NCBI GenBank assembly: GCA_047495785.1
Contig: JBLDXI010000002.1
Span: forward strand, 2,604,001-2,668,000
Length of the DNA: 64,000 nt
Direction: 5' to 3'
Origin: Lepidodermella squamata
Lineage: Eukaryota > Gastrotricha
Part shown: positions 10,585-22,500 of the stretch, in pieces
Position numbering within the stretch: the first letter of the stretch is position 1
How the letters are laid out: each line of letters starts with the position of its first letter
Made by a program: the position numbers and the translations under genes
Notes under the pieces: model-generated
The model's input: only the letters and a program-made list of their open reading frames with translations
What the model was told of the DNA's origin: nothing
Database searches by the model: none

Positions 10585-10678
10585 GGCCTTTCGTGTATTT
10601 CTGGTACACGGGGAGGGCTGGATACAGCTCACCAACGGCACTCTTTTGTTGATTGACATTTGGAAGCAAGGTTGCAAA
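10585..10678 (+). pseudogene. 3' remnant of DLC-like paralogue C
   Basis: Strong match to the last 90 bp of the gene ending at 6910 (GTATTTCTGGTACACGGG..., GGCTGGATACAGCTCACC...), including the stop region and 3' flank. There is a 3-bp insertion (TTGTTGATT for TTGATT), and the stop codon has changed to AAA. No start or N-terminal part is present. It marks the left boundary of the duplicated block holding receptor copy 2. Confidence 0.8.
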
Positions 10679-10793
10679 ATACAGAATTTTAATAGTTTTG
10701 CTGTTTACGACTATTTAATTCATTTATGCTAATTGATTCGTCCAGGAGTTAGTTTCATTAGTATACTAACAATAAAAACGAAAAATAGTTACT

Positions 10794-13700
10794 ATGAAAA
10801 TGATTTTGGCACTTTGTTTCATTCTTGCTCTTACAGTTGAACTGCAGTCATCGCAGAGCATCCGGGAGGTAGAAGCTTGCCACAAAGTCGTGACATCTTG
10901 ATCCATTTGATGCGGTTTGAGCTGGCTTTGGATGGCCGAGATGATAATACGCAACAGTCGCTGGGCAATAGTTCGAGAATCGCCGACTACAGGTTCCTGT
11001 CCCCGGTTTATACCCGCCTCGACAACTCAGCTCAGGCCCATGTGCAGTACTACCGCGTTTTGCCACACGGGAACCACCCAGCCCCTCACGAAACCGGGGG
11101 TCGGACTTTTTCATTCTGGTTTAATGTCGAAGAACAGCCGCTCATCGTATCCAAACCGTTGAGCATAATGACAGCAGGCTATTGGGACGTTCATCTGGAC
11201 TTTTTAATGAGACCGGGTGGAGCCACGCTGGTTTTGGGCAGTGAGGGGTTCTCGAAACAAAATGTAAAAATCGGCAATTGGAATTTTCTAGCAATCACCC
11301 TGAAGGAATCTGGAGCAGTGTTTGCTTATCAAGGTGACAGCACTGGTAAGCTTCATTTGAATGTATTTCGAGATGGAGGATTGCCTAAAAAACTTCATTC
11401 GATTGAGTTGGTTAAAAATGTGATCAACGTAACTTGCATTTCCATGTTCGACAAAGCATTGACAAGCTTCGATATTGCGATGTTGTTTAACATGTGTGAT
11501 CATCAACAAGAAATGAATCGCTGCCCCGAATTCTCACTGGCTAATGTTAGCTTGCATGATCGACGCATCGAATTCATACCCAGGGTTAGATACAACGAAG
11601 TATTCTACCGTTTTAGGGGAGATGAATATAATCCTTGGTACGAGGTTGAAAAAAGTGGCTGCGAGCTGATGATCTCACCCCCTGGACCTTACGGACTCAG
11701 TGCAACCTCATTTGGACATTGTTTTCTCGAGGTGATAAGTCAATCTAGAGGTGGAGTGAGCAGCAAATTGTTCTCACCAACAATCGCTGGGGCGATAGTT
11801 ATGGATAAAACTCAGTCTTTCACCTACACACTCTTTTATTTCTTTTCTGAAAAACACACTCACAGAGTTTTGTCGCTGAAATCTCGCGACGAACCTGAGA
11901 TGTCATTGGAGTTACATTACGACGGGAAAACGCGGAAGCTTCACTTCGTGCAAGTGAAGCAAGTTGAGATCGTGTTTCGCAAGCAGCAACCGTTTTACAG
12001 ATCTCTTGTTGTAATTGACGCCCCGGAACCTGGAAAATGGAATTTTCTTTCAATGACGTATGATTGGCTGACGGATACTTTAAAGTGTTACAAGGGAATC
12101 GAACCCAAATTCGACCCAGTGTTGATCCACTCTGGCAAAGTAGGCTCCCCAGTATGGGCGGAATGGATGGTCAATTCAAGTACCCCGTGGAATCCATCTA
12201 TTGGATTACGTGGATTACAAACCGCTTATTCCTGTGTTTTCAAATATGGCACAAACCTGGCACTTCAGGATATAAAGGCGATAATCAGAGAGTGCCGACG
12301 CAAGTTGGTTGGTGGGCTAAACATTGTGGTGACCGTCAATCGAACTTATGATGTAACGCTGAATCCGTTGCCCAGAGATTGTCAGGTAACGGTGACGCGA
12401 ACCAATTACATGGGATATTACATAAGCTTGCAATTATTAGGATACTACAGATTCGAAATTCGAGGGTAGTTTGTTCGCACTGTACGGCCACTTCACATTT
12501 CTCGAGGCCAACGATGCGTGTAAGTATTACGGTGGACACCTTGCCACGTCGATTGACAAAAGAAAAGATTTGATAGACTCCTTGCTAATCGATTCAAGTA
12601 AGTAAACAGTATATTTTTAATCAATTTTTTTACGATAAGTGGGTTTTCGCAAGAGTTTTATTGGATCGGTGGCTATCTGGATGGCCCGGGCGAAGTCCGT
12701 TGGCTTGACGGTACCTGTATCAAATCGGCCACCAGGCGTAAAACAAATCAGTCCCATACTGATTCTTTTTGTATCGCTATAAAAGCTGACAATCTATACG
12801 ATGCAAGCTGCCGAAAAGATACATTGAACGCTTTGTGCCAAAGAAGTGTTGTCAGCAACAACCTGGTGGAAACATCTTCAAGCTACAAATTATTTCAAGT
12901 GGAGGATCGCGGGAATGTCACAGAGAAAGATGGGAGAGCTATTTGCGAAGAGCAAGGGGCTCGGCTAGCGGCATTCAACTCTATCGAATCTCAATCCTTC
13001 GCGATCAAGGCAGCCGCATTGGATCTTTCAACGAAAGTCAACTTATCCCAGACTGATGGAGATTTCAAGTGCTTGTTCCACAAGTCCCTTCGACAGTTTC
13101 CGCCAGACGATCCAGACTGCTCAACTCAGCGAATGGTCTTATGTGAAATGTTGATGCTGGACACATCTTCAACGTCCAAAAATCTCGTCTTTTTGGACAC
13201 GAGTATCATCGGATTTATAATGTTCTTAGTACTAATGGCATTGCTTATAGGGATCCTGATTCAACAAAATGGCTGCCATAGAATATTCAAGAGGGAAGAC
13301 CCTAACTCAAAAAGAGATTAGATGGATATTGATTGTAGCCAGATTTCTATCAACAAAGACGTCAAATTAGGAAGCGGTGCTTATGGACATGTGTTTCTAG
13401 GCAACGTTTTGCTGAAGGGGAAGCTAAAAGACAGAATTTCGGGTCAAGTCGCTATCAAGGTGCTACCAGAATTCCCGACGGAAACTCAGAGAATGGCTTT
13501 CGTCAAAGAAATAGTCTTAATGAAGAAAATGATGGATGTCTGCGGGCACCATCCTAACATTCTAGCACTCCTTGCTTGCGTTCCGCCGTCTGAAAAGAAC
13601 GAGAAGAAAAAGACTATGGATATGGCAATAGTGACTGAACTTTGCCAATACGGCTCTCTAAAATTCTTCCTCCCCAGTTTCGATAGCGATCGTTCCAGGA

Positions 13701-14395
13701 TTCTAACAGTTTTCAAATCTCTATTTAATGACAGTGACGCGAACTACATCATTCCCATCCGTGGCAAAAAACTCGAAGGAGTAGTGCCACAAGTTGAGAA
13801 AGCTGCAGAACCTTGTCTGGTCGATGATGTGATCCTTTTGAGACTATTGCTTTTGTACGCACAGCAAATTTGCAGCGCGATGGAACATCTCGCTGCAAAC
13901 AGTTTTCTGCACCGCGACTTGGCAGCTCGTAATATTCTTGTTGCTGGCATAGATTGCGTAAAAGTTGCTGATTTTGGACTCAGTCGAGACGTATACAAAG
14001 ACGCGGCTTACCACCAAGAATCGAAAGACTTTGTTCCGATCAAATGGATGGCACCCGAATCTATTAAAACCGGCCATTGCTCGACAGCTAGCGATGTGTA
14101 AGTATTTTTCGAGACATCAAACAATAATTTAAAATTTTTATACAGTTGGTCTTTTGGGGTGCTATTATGGGAGATAATTTCGCTGGGCGACACCCCTTAC
14201 CCAACTATCAATAACTGCGATATCGCGATGGAATTAGAACGAGGTTTGCGACTGGAGCGAATCAACAACGAGTTCTGTACACCAGAGGTGTACTCAATCA
14301 TGTATTCCTGTTGGTCATATATTCCTGATGCCAGGCCAAGTTTCACCGATGTGTTATCACGAATACAGAGATTGCGCGTTACTAGATCTACCTGA
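10794..14395 (+). CDS. LamG/C-type-lectin receptor tyrosine kinase (copy 2), with two apparent lesions
   Basis: Surface receptor with an extracellular carbohydrate- or protein-binding part and a cytoplasmic tyrosine kinase. Segments: signal peptide 10794-10898 (KMILALCFILALTV), body to 12385, exons 12441-12597, 12654-14097 and 14146-14395. Order: signal, two ConA/LamG-like domains, C-type-lectin-like region (ALYGHFTFLEAN, WIGGY, EVRWLDGTC), membrane helix (FIMFLVLMALLIGILI), kinase. The kinase has GSGAYG, VAIK, HRDLAARN, DFGLSRD and KWMAPES, plus an insert before the catalytic loop as in split RTKs. Two oddities: one nucleotide is missing near 10877 relative to copy 1, putting the signal peptide out of frame; and an in-frame TAG (13319-13321) lies between membrane helix and kinase, immediately before an ATG. 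Pseudogene, assembly error and readthrough are all possible. Kinase identity is firm. Confidence 0.75.
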
Positions 14396-14722
14396 AAAAA
14401 TAATAGTGATAAAACCTATTTTTCAGGCCTAAATTTATTGAAATTAAAAGAATTCCCCAAATAAAATAACTTCGAAACACCTTTACTTTTTGGCTTGGTT
14501 TGAGACGGTAAAGAGTAAATAAAGCAGATGAATGACCTTGAATGACTGGTCCACAACTGGAACTTCGGCCAAGTTACACTTCAAGCTGGTGCGACCTAGA
14601 AAAATCGCGTGCCTCAGAGCTGGTGCCAATTCGAGGGAAAGTGGCCTCATAAAATTCGTGTTTTCTCTCATTATAGCAGACTAAGAACCTCTTTTGTTCG
14701 TCTAAAGACTCATTCTTGTTTT

Positions 14723-15592
14723 ATGGCAAATCAGCATGCTAGTAGCTTACATTTCCTAAGCGTTTTGACCGCTTTCACAATCTGGTCATATATCGCCGTT
14801 TGCTGCCAAGGTTTGATTCGGATGCAATTGTATTGAAGTATGGTTCAAGTTCTTATTAAACAGGGCTGATTTGCTATAATGCTTCAACGTTTGAAACGGC
14901 TTCATTCACTGATGAACCGCCCGTGGATGCAGATATCGAAAACGACTGCGACTTTTGCACGGTTTGATGATCGCTCTGAAAATTCCTGCATTTCCAATTG
15001 AATATTTAGAGAGTCCGGGTTGATTCTGGAAAATTGGTGACAATTGTTTGGAGCTGTGGGAAAAATTCCGCCAAGGCCAACACAGGATGCGCAAAAATTG
15101 CTACTCTCGCTGAGCAAAATGGTCAAACTCAGGTAAATTTTACTTTTCAATTTTAATTTATTTACACTTTGGAATTTTCAGACCCATTGCCAATGCTGCT
15201 CAGACCTATGCAACGGTCCATCTGGCTGTGAGCTAAGGGGTGGAATCTTCGGCGGTGTTAATCAACTATCACCACCTACAGACAGCGAGCCACGATCTGC
15301 CTCGTCGACTCATTCGCTCAGCCAACGCTGCATCACGGCTCTACGGGAAATTAATGCCGTTTGCAACTGGTTGATCAGCGACAAGGTTGCTTTCTCCCCG
15401 CACAAAGTTTTCAGCAAACGGCAAAGGGCGAAGCAAGTTGACCGAGTTCGCAAAAATCTCACAGAAACTGTGCCACTGGAAAGTGATCACAACTCAAATC
15501 GCTCCTCTCAGGTCTCATTTCCACCCCTTGGAACAGTGGCCAATAATTTCATATCGCAAGCTTTGCATTTGTTGAACAAATTTTTCCAATAA
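14723..15592 (+). CDS. Ly6-like secreted Cys-rich protein, paralogue 1
   Basis: First of five tandem genes with one architecture. Exons 14723-14810, 14864-14961, 15010-15132 and 15182-15592, all phase-consistent (720 nt, 239 aa). Exon 1 is a signal peptide (LSVLTAFTIWSYIAVCC). Exon 2 opens with LICYNAS and ends CDFC; exon 3 holds the middle Cys (VWSCGK, TGCAK); exon 4 opens with the hallmark CCSDLCN. The ending CC-xx-x-CN is that of Ly6/uPAR-like three-finger domains. A longer tail follows, with a Cys-x-x-AL-x-x-x-x-VC segment shared with paralogues 3 and 4, then a basic extension. Probable secreted or surface protein; ligand unknown. Called Ly6-like from Cys pattern only. Confidence 0.7.
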
Positions 15593-15758
15593 TTTTATAC
15601 GTTTTTCACTGCTTAATAAAAGTGTAGTTTGAATATTTTCGAGAGGTGTGTTCTTTGCGCCAAATGCCGGAAAAAGGATTGGCCCCGGAAGTTGTTTTTT
15701 TCGGTGCCATGTAGCGAAAAACAGCACTCTTATAGGCACGTCGTCAAATTCGAGAAAA

Positions 15759-16527
15759 ATGCGCCGAAAAATAATAGGCCATGAGATTATTCTTGAAATA
15801 CTCATCTCCTTTGTAATATTGTCTCCTATCGGTCGAATTGCAGGTAATTTCGAGGATTCGAAATACAAGTTATTATTCAACTCCTTTGATTAGCCCTCAG
15901 ATGCTACAACTCAAGTGCACTGAGTATATATACAAACTCGGATGAACCTGATAGTACAGCGTTCGTCGACAATTGCTGGTCGTGTACTGTAAGCCTATTA
16001 AAACCACCTTAAAATTTACCGCATTGATGACAGATCTTTACAGCGCACACGTAACGAATCTCCGCAACCTTTTCCGACAACTGAGTTGATTTGGCGTTGC
16101 GAAACCGGTCAGAAACAAGCTGCAAGAGCCGTTGGTGATATGGGTGATCCGTGTGTCAGATTTGTGAATTACATGGAGACATCCACTGGCAATAAACAGG
16201 TGAGTCATTTACTATGCCAAAAGAAGCATATTTTCAAGATTTGTCATCTAGAGTGTCTGTTCGTGTTGTACTGATTTATGCAATAAATCTGCAGGTGGGT
16301 TTTATTGCGATGACATTTCCGGAGAAATCCGTGATCTTTTTTACCGTGATTTCCAGGCTGTGGACTTGCTGGAGCTCTGGATTCAGTTGCGCCGAAGAAC
16401 GTGGGCGCGTCTGCATTCGCCTACACGGCTGCCGAACGAGCTGCGACAAAACAACGCTGCCAAGCAGCCGCCGATTCAATTCAAGTGTTGTGCCGATCAC
16501 TGCAATAATACCTATAATAAAGATTGA
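15759..16527 (+). CDS. Ly6-like secreted Cys-rich protein, paralogue 2
   Basis: Exons 15759-15843, 15894-15988, 16044-16199 and 16357-16527 join in frame (507 nt, 168 aa). The signal peptide is ILEILISFVILSPIGRIA, followed by LRCYNSS (matching ICYNAS and IRCFEGN in the paralogues), CWSC at the exon 2 end, IWRCETG and DPCVRFV in exon 3, and KCCADHCNN near the C-terminus. Unlike paralogues 1, 3 and 4 it ends soon after the CCADxCN motif. Exon 4 is less certain: about 38 residues precede KCC and an earlier acceptor (near 16295) is possible. The second intron contains ACCACCTTAA, the recurring intronic motif. Confidence 0.65.
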
Positions 16528-17119
16528 ATAGTGCAGTTTTTATTTGAAACTTTGAATAAAATGTCTCGAATCAGGCCAAATTTGTGATTGAGTCTTTTTG
16601 AACCCTCCCACTTAAAAATTGAAAGAGACGATGCTGTAATGACGATCTCGATTGGGCAGATCAGCTAAAGCTTCGAAGCACCTTTATTTGCTAAAAAAAA
16701 AGTTCAGTATCGAGGCAGAAATCAGCCTAAAGGCTAATGGCTAAATAGCATTTTTAGCGGCATTTTGAAATTTTAAATTTCACGGAATAATGATGAAATA
16801 ACTTCGTAGTAATTTTGAATTTTTGAGTAATCCTTGGAATTGAGAATTTCGAAGTCACAAAAATTCCATCAAACTTCATGAGATTATTGCTTTATTTTCA
16901 ATAACGGCCGAAAAATCCGGGAAATTATTCAGAGGCTGACAAATTAAGTACGTTGCTCCTTCCACACTTGTTCCGTGCAATCAGTGCGAAATATTCGCGG
17001 CCGAAACTCTAGCTCGAGGAACTGAATGTCCCTAACCAATCCTCAGGGGCTCGCCCGGATTTCCAGGGCGTATTCTGCTAGCTACTTTCATTTATTTATT
17101 TTCCCCACTTTGGTGAAGT
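16528..17119. other. Spacer between Ly6-like paralogues 2 and 3
   Basis: AT-rich, with AATAAA near 16556 after paralogue 2. I see no coding exon or repeat that I can support. Confidence 0.45.
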
Positions 17120-17926
17120 ATGCTGACTACTGCACTGCTCATCTCAGCAATCTTTCTGCCCTCGTGTTTGGCGGTCAGATGCTTCCAAGAAACAATGTAC
17201 GGATCTATGGCAACATTGCCCCATGACGCCGCTATGGAAAGCGACTGCAAGTTCTGTTCGGTATAGTATTGCAAAGTTTAAAATCCACCTTAATTTTTCA
17301 AACTAAATTCCTGTCAGATTACGAGATTCAGCATCCCGATGACTAACCCAAGCTTGCCTCCGTTCACGCGAACGGTGTGGGCATGTGAGCGGGGCCCGAG
17401 CAGTAACTTCATGATGAAATCCGGCGGTTGTTCCAGTATGCAGCAGACCCCAGCTCCTGCTCCGCCCAGGTGCAACAACAATAAGGAAGAGGAGCAATGC
17501 CTTGACGTTTGGTACGGCTTTCAATCACCCGATGGTTTGCCTCAAATGTCATGCACTTGTTGCTCAGATTGCTGCAATAGAAGTGAAGTTCAGCGTCGGA
17601 AAATTTCAATTTTAAGGCGTATATTTTCAGATGAAAGCTGCAGCCTTAATCTTAGCGAGCCGAAACCTGGAGATTGCAGCACCAATGGAAACCAAGGACC
17701 GCCCTCGCCTATGCCCATGCGACCAACAGCACGACCTCAAATGCCCACTCGGAACCCGAATTCGCAAGTCGCGGTTGTATTCATTCCGTTATCGCAATCG
17801 AGCGATCGATGCACTCAGGGCTTGAAAGAACTGTCTGAGGTGTGCGCTTCTCTGGTTTCAGGTGGATTGCCAGGAGGGCCGCCGTCGAATAATCAGATGA
17901 ACAATAACAACGGATGGGGAAAATAA
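17120..17926 (+). CDS. Ly6-like secreted Cys-rich protein, paralogue 3
   Basis: Exon 17120-17260 encodes a signal peptide (TTALLISAIFLPSCLA), VRCFQET and CKFC; the next exon runs 17318-17926. It contains TVWACERG, a Pro/Asn-rich insert, SCTCCSDCCN and a tail rich in Pro, Met and Gln, with CTQGLKELSEVCASL similar to paralogues 1 and 4. The stretch 17583-17630 has GT...TTTTCAG ends and is 48 nt, so it could be removed as an intron without changing frame; the protein is 249 aa unspliced or 233 aa spliced. The first intron has TCCACCTTAA 25-33 nt before its acceptor. Family by Cys pattern. Confidence 0.68.
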
Positions 17927-18006
17927 TCTCATGAGACATTACTATCCAGCTTATAAAATATTGATTCTCAAAAATTTCACCATGGCTGTCCGTTTTTTAG
18001 GGTCAA

Positions 18007-18642
18007 ATGTATACCTTAGTTTTTGCGGCTTTCGTTTTCCTGTCAGTGCCTGCCAGCAAATTTGAGGTCGAAGGTAATTCGAAATATTGTTAAGCCCAAT
18101 TACAACTGTTTTTTGTACTCAGCGGTATGCTGCTACAACATGACTGCCGACAGCGAAGATCTCCCGAGCGATGCTAAAACAGTAACTGGCTGCGCTTGCT
18201 GTGAGGTAAAACTTTGAATATTAAGGTGGATGAGCAATTTATTGGGTTTGATGTCATATAAAGCGTGTGAAAGCGACAATCGGCGACAGCGTTCAAATTC
18301 AAATGAATTGCCAACAAAACGTTGATAAGTGCATGAATGGCATCTATGTTGCGGAATCTAAGGAGAAGCAGGTACGCGATTTTAGATTAAATTTCAAAAT
18401 TGACGACTATTTTGTTGCGAAAGTTTCGCCAAGTAAAATGCACGTGTTGCGCTGATAACTGCAATGGAAAGGACGTGTATTGCGGATCTGACCCAATGGT
18501 GTACCTCAATGCCTACGGCGCGCTTAGCAACGCCCAGGTAACACCGCCGATGTTGCCGCCGCAGCAAAATCAGCCGGCAAATGTGGGTGATAAATGCGTT
18601 CAAACTTTGGCCAACTTCGCGAAATTGTGCTCCCAATCGTAA
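18007..18642 (+). CDS. Ly6-like secreted Cys-rich protein, paralogue 4
   Basis: Exons 18007-18073, 18123-18205, 18264-18371 and 18424-18642 (477 nt, 158 aa). The signal peptide is YTLVFAAFVFLSVPAS; then VCCYNMT, CACCE at the exon 2 end, IQMNCQQ and DKCMNG in exon 3, and KCTCCADNCN at the start of exon 4, followed by a Pro/Gln-rich linker and CVQTLANFAKLC. The last acceptor is GCGAAAG (exon from 18424); the next AG would put a stop in frame. Same intron positions as the neighbours, so it belongs to the tandem family. The second intron carries TTAAGGTGGA, the motif in reverse orientation. Confidence 0.68.
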
Positions 18643-18908
18643 TAATTGACTGAGCAACTTGAATCACATTTTGAACTGTACCTTGACTATGACGTTTCGA
18701 ATTCAAAATAAATTTGGTATTTTTCGTTATATTATGGTTGGATTGGCTTTATTTTCATCCTGATGATACTCGGTTCGCGCCAGGGGGCTGTTTACGCCCG
18801 TCGTAATGAGCACTTAAATGGTTACTTACAGCCAATCCTGCCCTATACTAACCGTTACCCTACTTCCAAGTGCGGAAGCTTGAATGGCTGCAGCGCCCTT
18901 GAAAAAGT

Positions 18909-19449
18909 ATGTTGATAGCCAGTTTTATTGCTCTGACAGTTTTGCTGACTGGTCAAGAGGCTGCTGCGATCAGATGCTTCGAGGGCAACAGTACAATTGA
19001 AGGTTCGACAATGGTTGGCGTGAAAATTCGAGACGATTGCATGGCTTGCGCGGTATAACCATGATTTTGAAGCTTTTACGATTAATTGAAGTTTTCTCAT
19101 TCAGAGAGGCCGATGGGATGCAAACAACAAAACTGTAAATCGACCGACTCCGTCTCATTTTACTGTTTGGCATTGCGAAATCGCGACGTCTAGCGGAGAT
19201 AGATGCATCAAGGCTTTCAACTGGGCCGAGCAATGGGGAGGACAGGTATTAAATTGACACCAATTTCTCACACCTGAAATGTAGTTTTGCTGGATTTTTC
19301 AGTGGTCCGTGTGCTACTGCTGCCGAGACCTGTGCAATGACGTGTCGCAATGCCATTTGCGGCCAATAGACCGGGCTCCAAGCGGTGACTTGAACCCCTG
19401 GACCGCCGCCTATCAAGTTCCTCTGGAAAACGCACAACCGAAGGTTTAA
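18909..19449 (+). CDS. Ly6-like secreted Cys-rich protein, paralogue 5
   Basis: Exons 18909-19052, 19105-19245 and 19303-19449 (432 nt, 143 aa), all phase 0. The signal peptide is LIASFIALTVLLTGQEAAA, then IRCFEGN, CMAC at the exon 1 end, VWHCEIA and DRCIKAF in exon 2, and SVCYCCRDLCND early in exon 3. It lacks the long tail of paralogues 1, 3 and 4. Signal and first Cys segment are fused in one exon as in paralogue 3. Its stop is about 110 bp from the stop of the DHX9 gene on the other strand, so the two genes are tail to tail. Confidence 0.7.
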
Positions 19450-19557
19450 AAAATCCGACAGCAAAATACGTGCAAGAAGCTGCTGATTTATTTTCAATAT
19501 TTTTACGAAATCTGAGCAAAAGAATAAAATTAAAGAAATTTAGTCATAAGTCACAAT

Positions 19558-22500
19558 TTAACCGCGCCAGTTGCCGCGGAAACCCCCGCGAAATCCGCCC
19601 CGAGGTCCTCCTCGCATCGCACCTGGGTGGTAGGCAGGCTGGTTGAAGGGCGGCGGCTGACGTTGGCCCGGGAAAAACGGGGGCGGGTATCGACCCGCAG
19701 CGCCCGGCGGCATCGGGTAGCCAGCGCCTGGGGGAGGTCCGTAGCTCGGGGCTGGTTCTTGAGGCTGCCAGTAACGATTCGGCAACGGCTGGTTATTGCC
19801 AAAACCATACCCGCCCCGGCCACCCCGGTTGTTCTGATAGAACCCGCCGCGACCCCGTTTCGGCGGAATAGGCGGCTGGTTCATGAAAGGCGGTGGGTAG
19901 TAAGTAGGCCCTTCGTCCGGTCCCGATGACGCGACGCTCATTCGTTCATCCTTAGCCGCTGCCGCTTCGTTAAACTGCTGCGGCGGATCGAGTGGAGGCG
20001 GTTGTTGAGGTGGGTTGAACGGCAGCGAAACCGACCCAACCCCGGCTGTTTGAACGCGATGAAGCCGGTTGTCGAGGCATGACAGCTCGCGAATCACGTT
20101 CCGCAGCTGTTTTTCCATCTCAGGCAGGCCGAGTTCGGACGAGCCGAGCGATTCCGGTTCTGTTGTATACCGGACAATAAGAGATTCAACGGCTGGGCGG
20201 AGTGCGGCAATCGCAGCCGCTGTTTCGACCTCCATTTCAATTTGCAGCCAGTTGTCGAGCAAAACCGCGTTGTCATTCGGTAAAAACGAGACAGCATGGC
20301 ATGACGTAGACAGCAAATGAAGCGGAGAAATCATTGTCAACTGCTTGCACGCAATAACCTGAAAAAAACGCAAATTTTTCGATTTTAAGGAGGATTTTTC
20401 AAATTTTCACCTTTGTTCTCAATTTTTCTGTGAAGACAAAATACGGCGATGGGAATTGAAAATCGTTTGTTTTCAAGAAATTGACCGAAATTTTGTTCAT
20501 CAGTGCCGTTTTGCCATCGGTTATAAACACTTTCCTCTTCCCGCCATGGATGCAAACGTTCGGATATAGCCCAAGTGACAATAGAAAACAAACCTATAAA
20601 TAAACAAAAAATTAATCAACAATTTTTCAAAATTTAGCAAAAAATTACGATGTCGAGATTTGTGTCTTCGCCTTTGAAGTTGTAGAACGAGTTTGTGAAG
20701 CATTCCTCTGGAAATCCTGATGCGACCATAATATCGACTAGCTGATCACGCGAGTCCGATAGCATTCTCATCGTATTGTAATTCAGCTGTTTCGCCTGGC
20801 AATACTGGACTAGCACTTCTTCGTTATCTTCGCCACATCGCCGTTTCATATCGACAAACCCGCAGTAGGCGTTGAGAATCGCCAGATGATCAGAATGACG
20901 ACTACCGGCTAGATACCGCACGTAGTTAGGCAAATGCCGGCCCATTACTAGGTCCCAGGGTTCGGAATTCGAGCAGGCAGCCGCGATCAGGGCCACCGCA
21001 TCGCCGACGTAGAAAATCGCGCCGTAGACCATCATTTTCGCGAGGTGAGCATCGACCGGCAGCCTGGCCATCAGCCGGCCTAATGGGGTCAATTCATCGG
21101 TATTTCGATCGAGAGCGCGCATTTCCCGCAGCATTGCCTCGGCCTCGATTACGACATCAAGCGGCGGTGTTTGAATCGCTCGGCCTAAGAACGGGCCCAC
21201 AGCACCTAGTCTCAGTAATTTGATCGCCAGGACAAGTTCAGTCAACGGTGACCGCAGCATTTCGGGCACTGAGTGCTGCTCGAGGCGGTCGAATCTCGCC
21301 CGAGAGCACAGGTGGAAGCAGAAACCAGGCCGGGTGCGGCCGGCTCGACCCCGCCGTTGTTCTAGGTTGGTTTTCGAGGCCCACACCGTCGCGTACTGCA
21401 CCATGTTGTTGTGGGTGGTGACGAGGCGGACGCGGGCTTTGCAAGAATCGATGACGTAGACCACATCTTCGATGGTCACGCTGGTTTCAGCAATGTTCGT
21501 CGACAGGATTATTTTGCGCATTCCGTCCGGAACTGGGTCGAAAATGCGGTGCTGTTCTTGGCGCGGGATTGACGAGTGCAACGGTAGAATTAGGAATTTG
21601 TTCGTCCCGAATACTTGATGGTTTTGAAGGTAGCGTTGCAGGGCGAAAATCCAATTCCAACCAGGCAGGAAAACCAGAATTGAACCGTTTTCGCCTCCCA
21701 TGGTCAGAATGCAGTAGAGAATTTTCTGAAACCCAAATACAAAAATTAACTAAAAAATTAACATAGGATTTTTTATCAAATTTATTTTATTCCACTTAAT
21801 TATTGAGGAATTTGCAGAGGAGTTGCCTTCTTTCTCTCTGCTTGAAGATCGCTACTTCAACTTATTGATATTCACTGTACATCCCTGTATCCTGTGCGAC
21901 CTTCACTATGTGCGACCTTCAATGCGTTCTCACAATGAGCCCACTCGTCGACGAAACTCTAAAAATCGTTACTACCGTTCATCACAAGGCTTTTCAAGCT
22001 GCTAATCCCGAAACCTATCGTCAAAACTCGTGGCGAAGGCCAAGGAGATCCAAGCTAAGCTAGAGGCGAAACTAGGTTTGAAGCCGGAAGAGGCGTCAGT
22101 CATAGGTAAGAGTTGAACGGCAAATCACCCTCGAAATGACTCGCTTCGCCACAACCCATTGCATGTAAGAAGCACTCGACTCACCATCTACCTGCGATGA
22201 ATTATTTTTTCGCATAATCGAACCGAAATACAACATCAGCTCGCTAATGCCAGGGGTCGGCCCAATTCCGCATTTGAAGCAAAATTTTGGGTTAAGGTAA
22301 AAAACGTCGGAAAAGCGAGTATGAGGCCAAGACATCCGCTTAGATATCTTACGGACAGAAAATGCCAGGTGAAGTGGGCGTGCGATACAGCCACAGCGAG
22401 TTGGATATACTGAGGAACGCGAAGACTCCTTCTCGCAAGCCGGTGAATCCCATCAGTTTTCTTAAGGTGATTTGCTATATTAACCTTGAATTTCCATGAT

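Noticed and set aside
13322-14395. Separate cytoplasmic tyrosine kinase gene
   Set aside because: It abuts the receptor frame with no spacer, in the same frame and with no promoter or acceptor between; better described as the kinase part of the same receptor gene.
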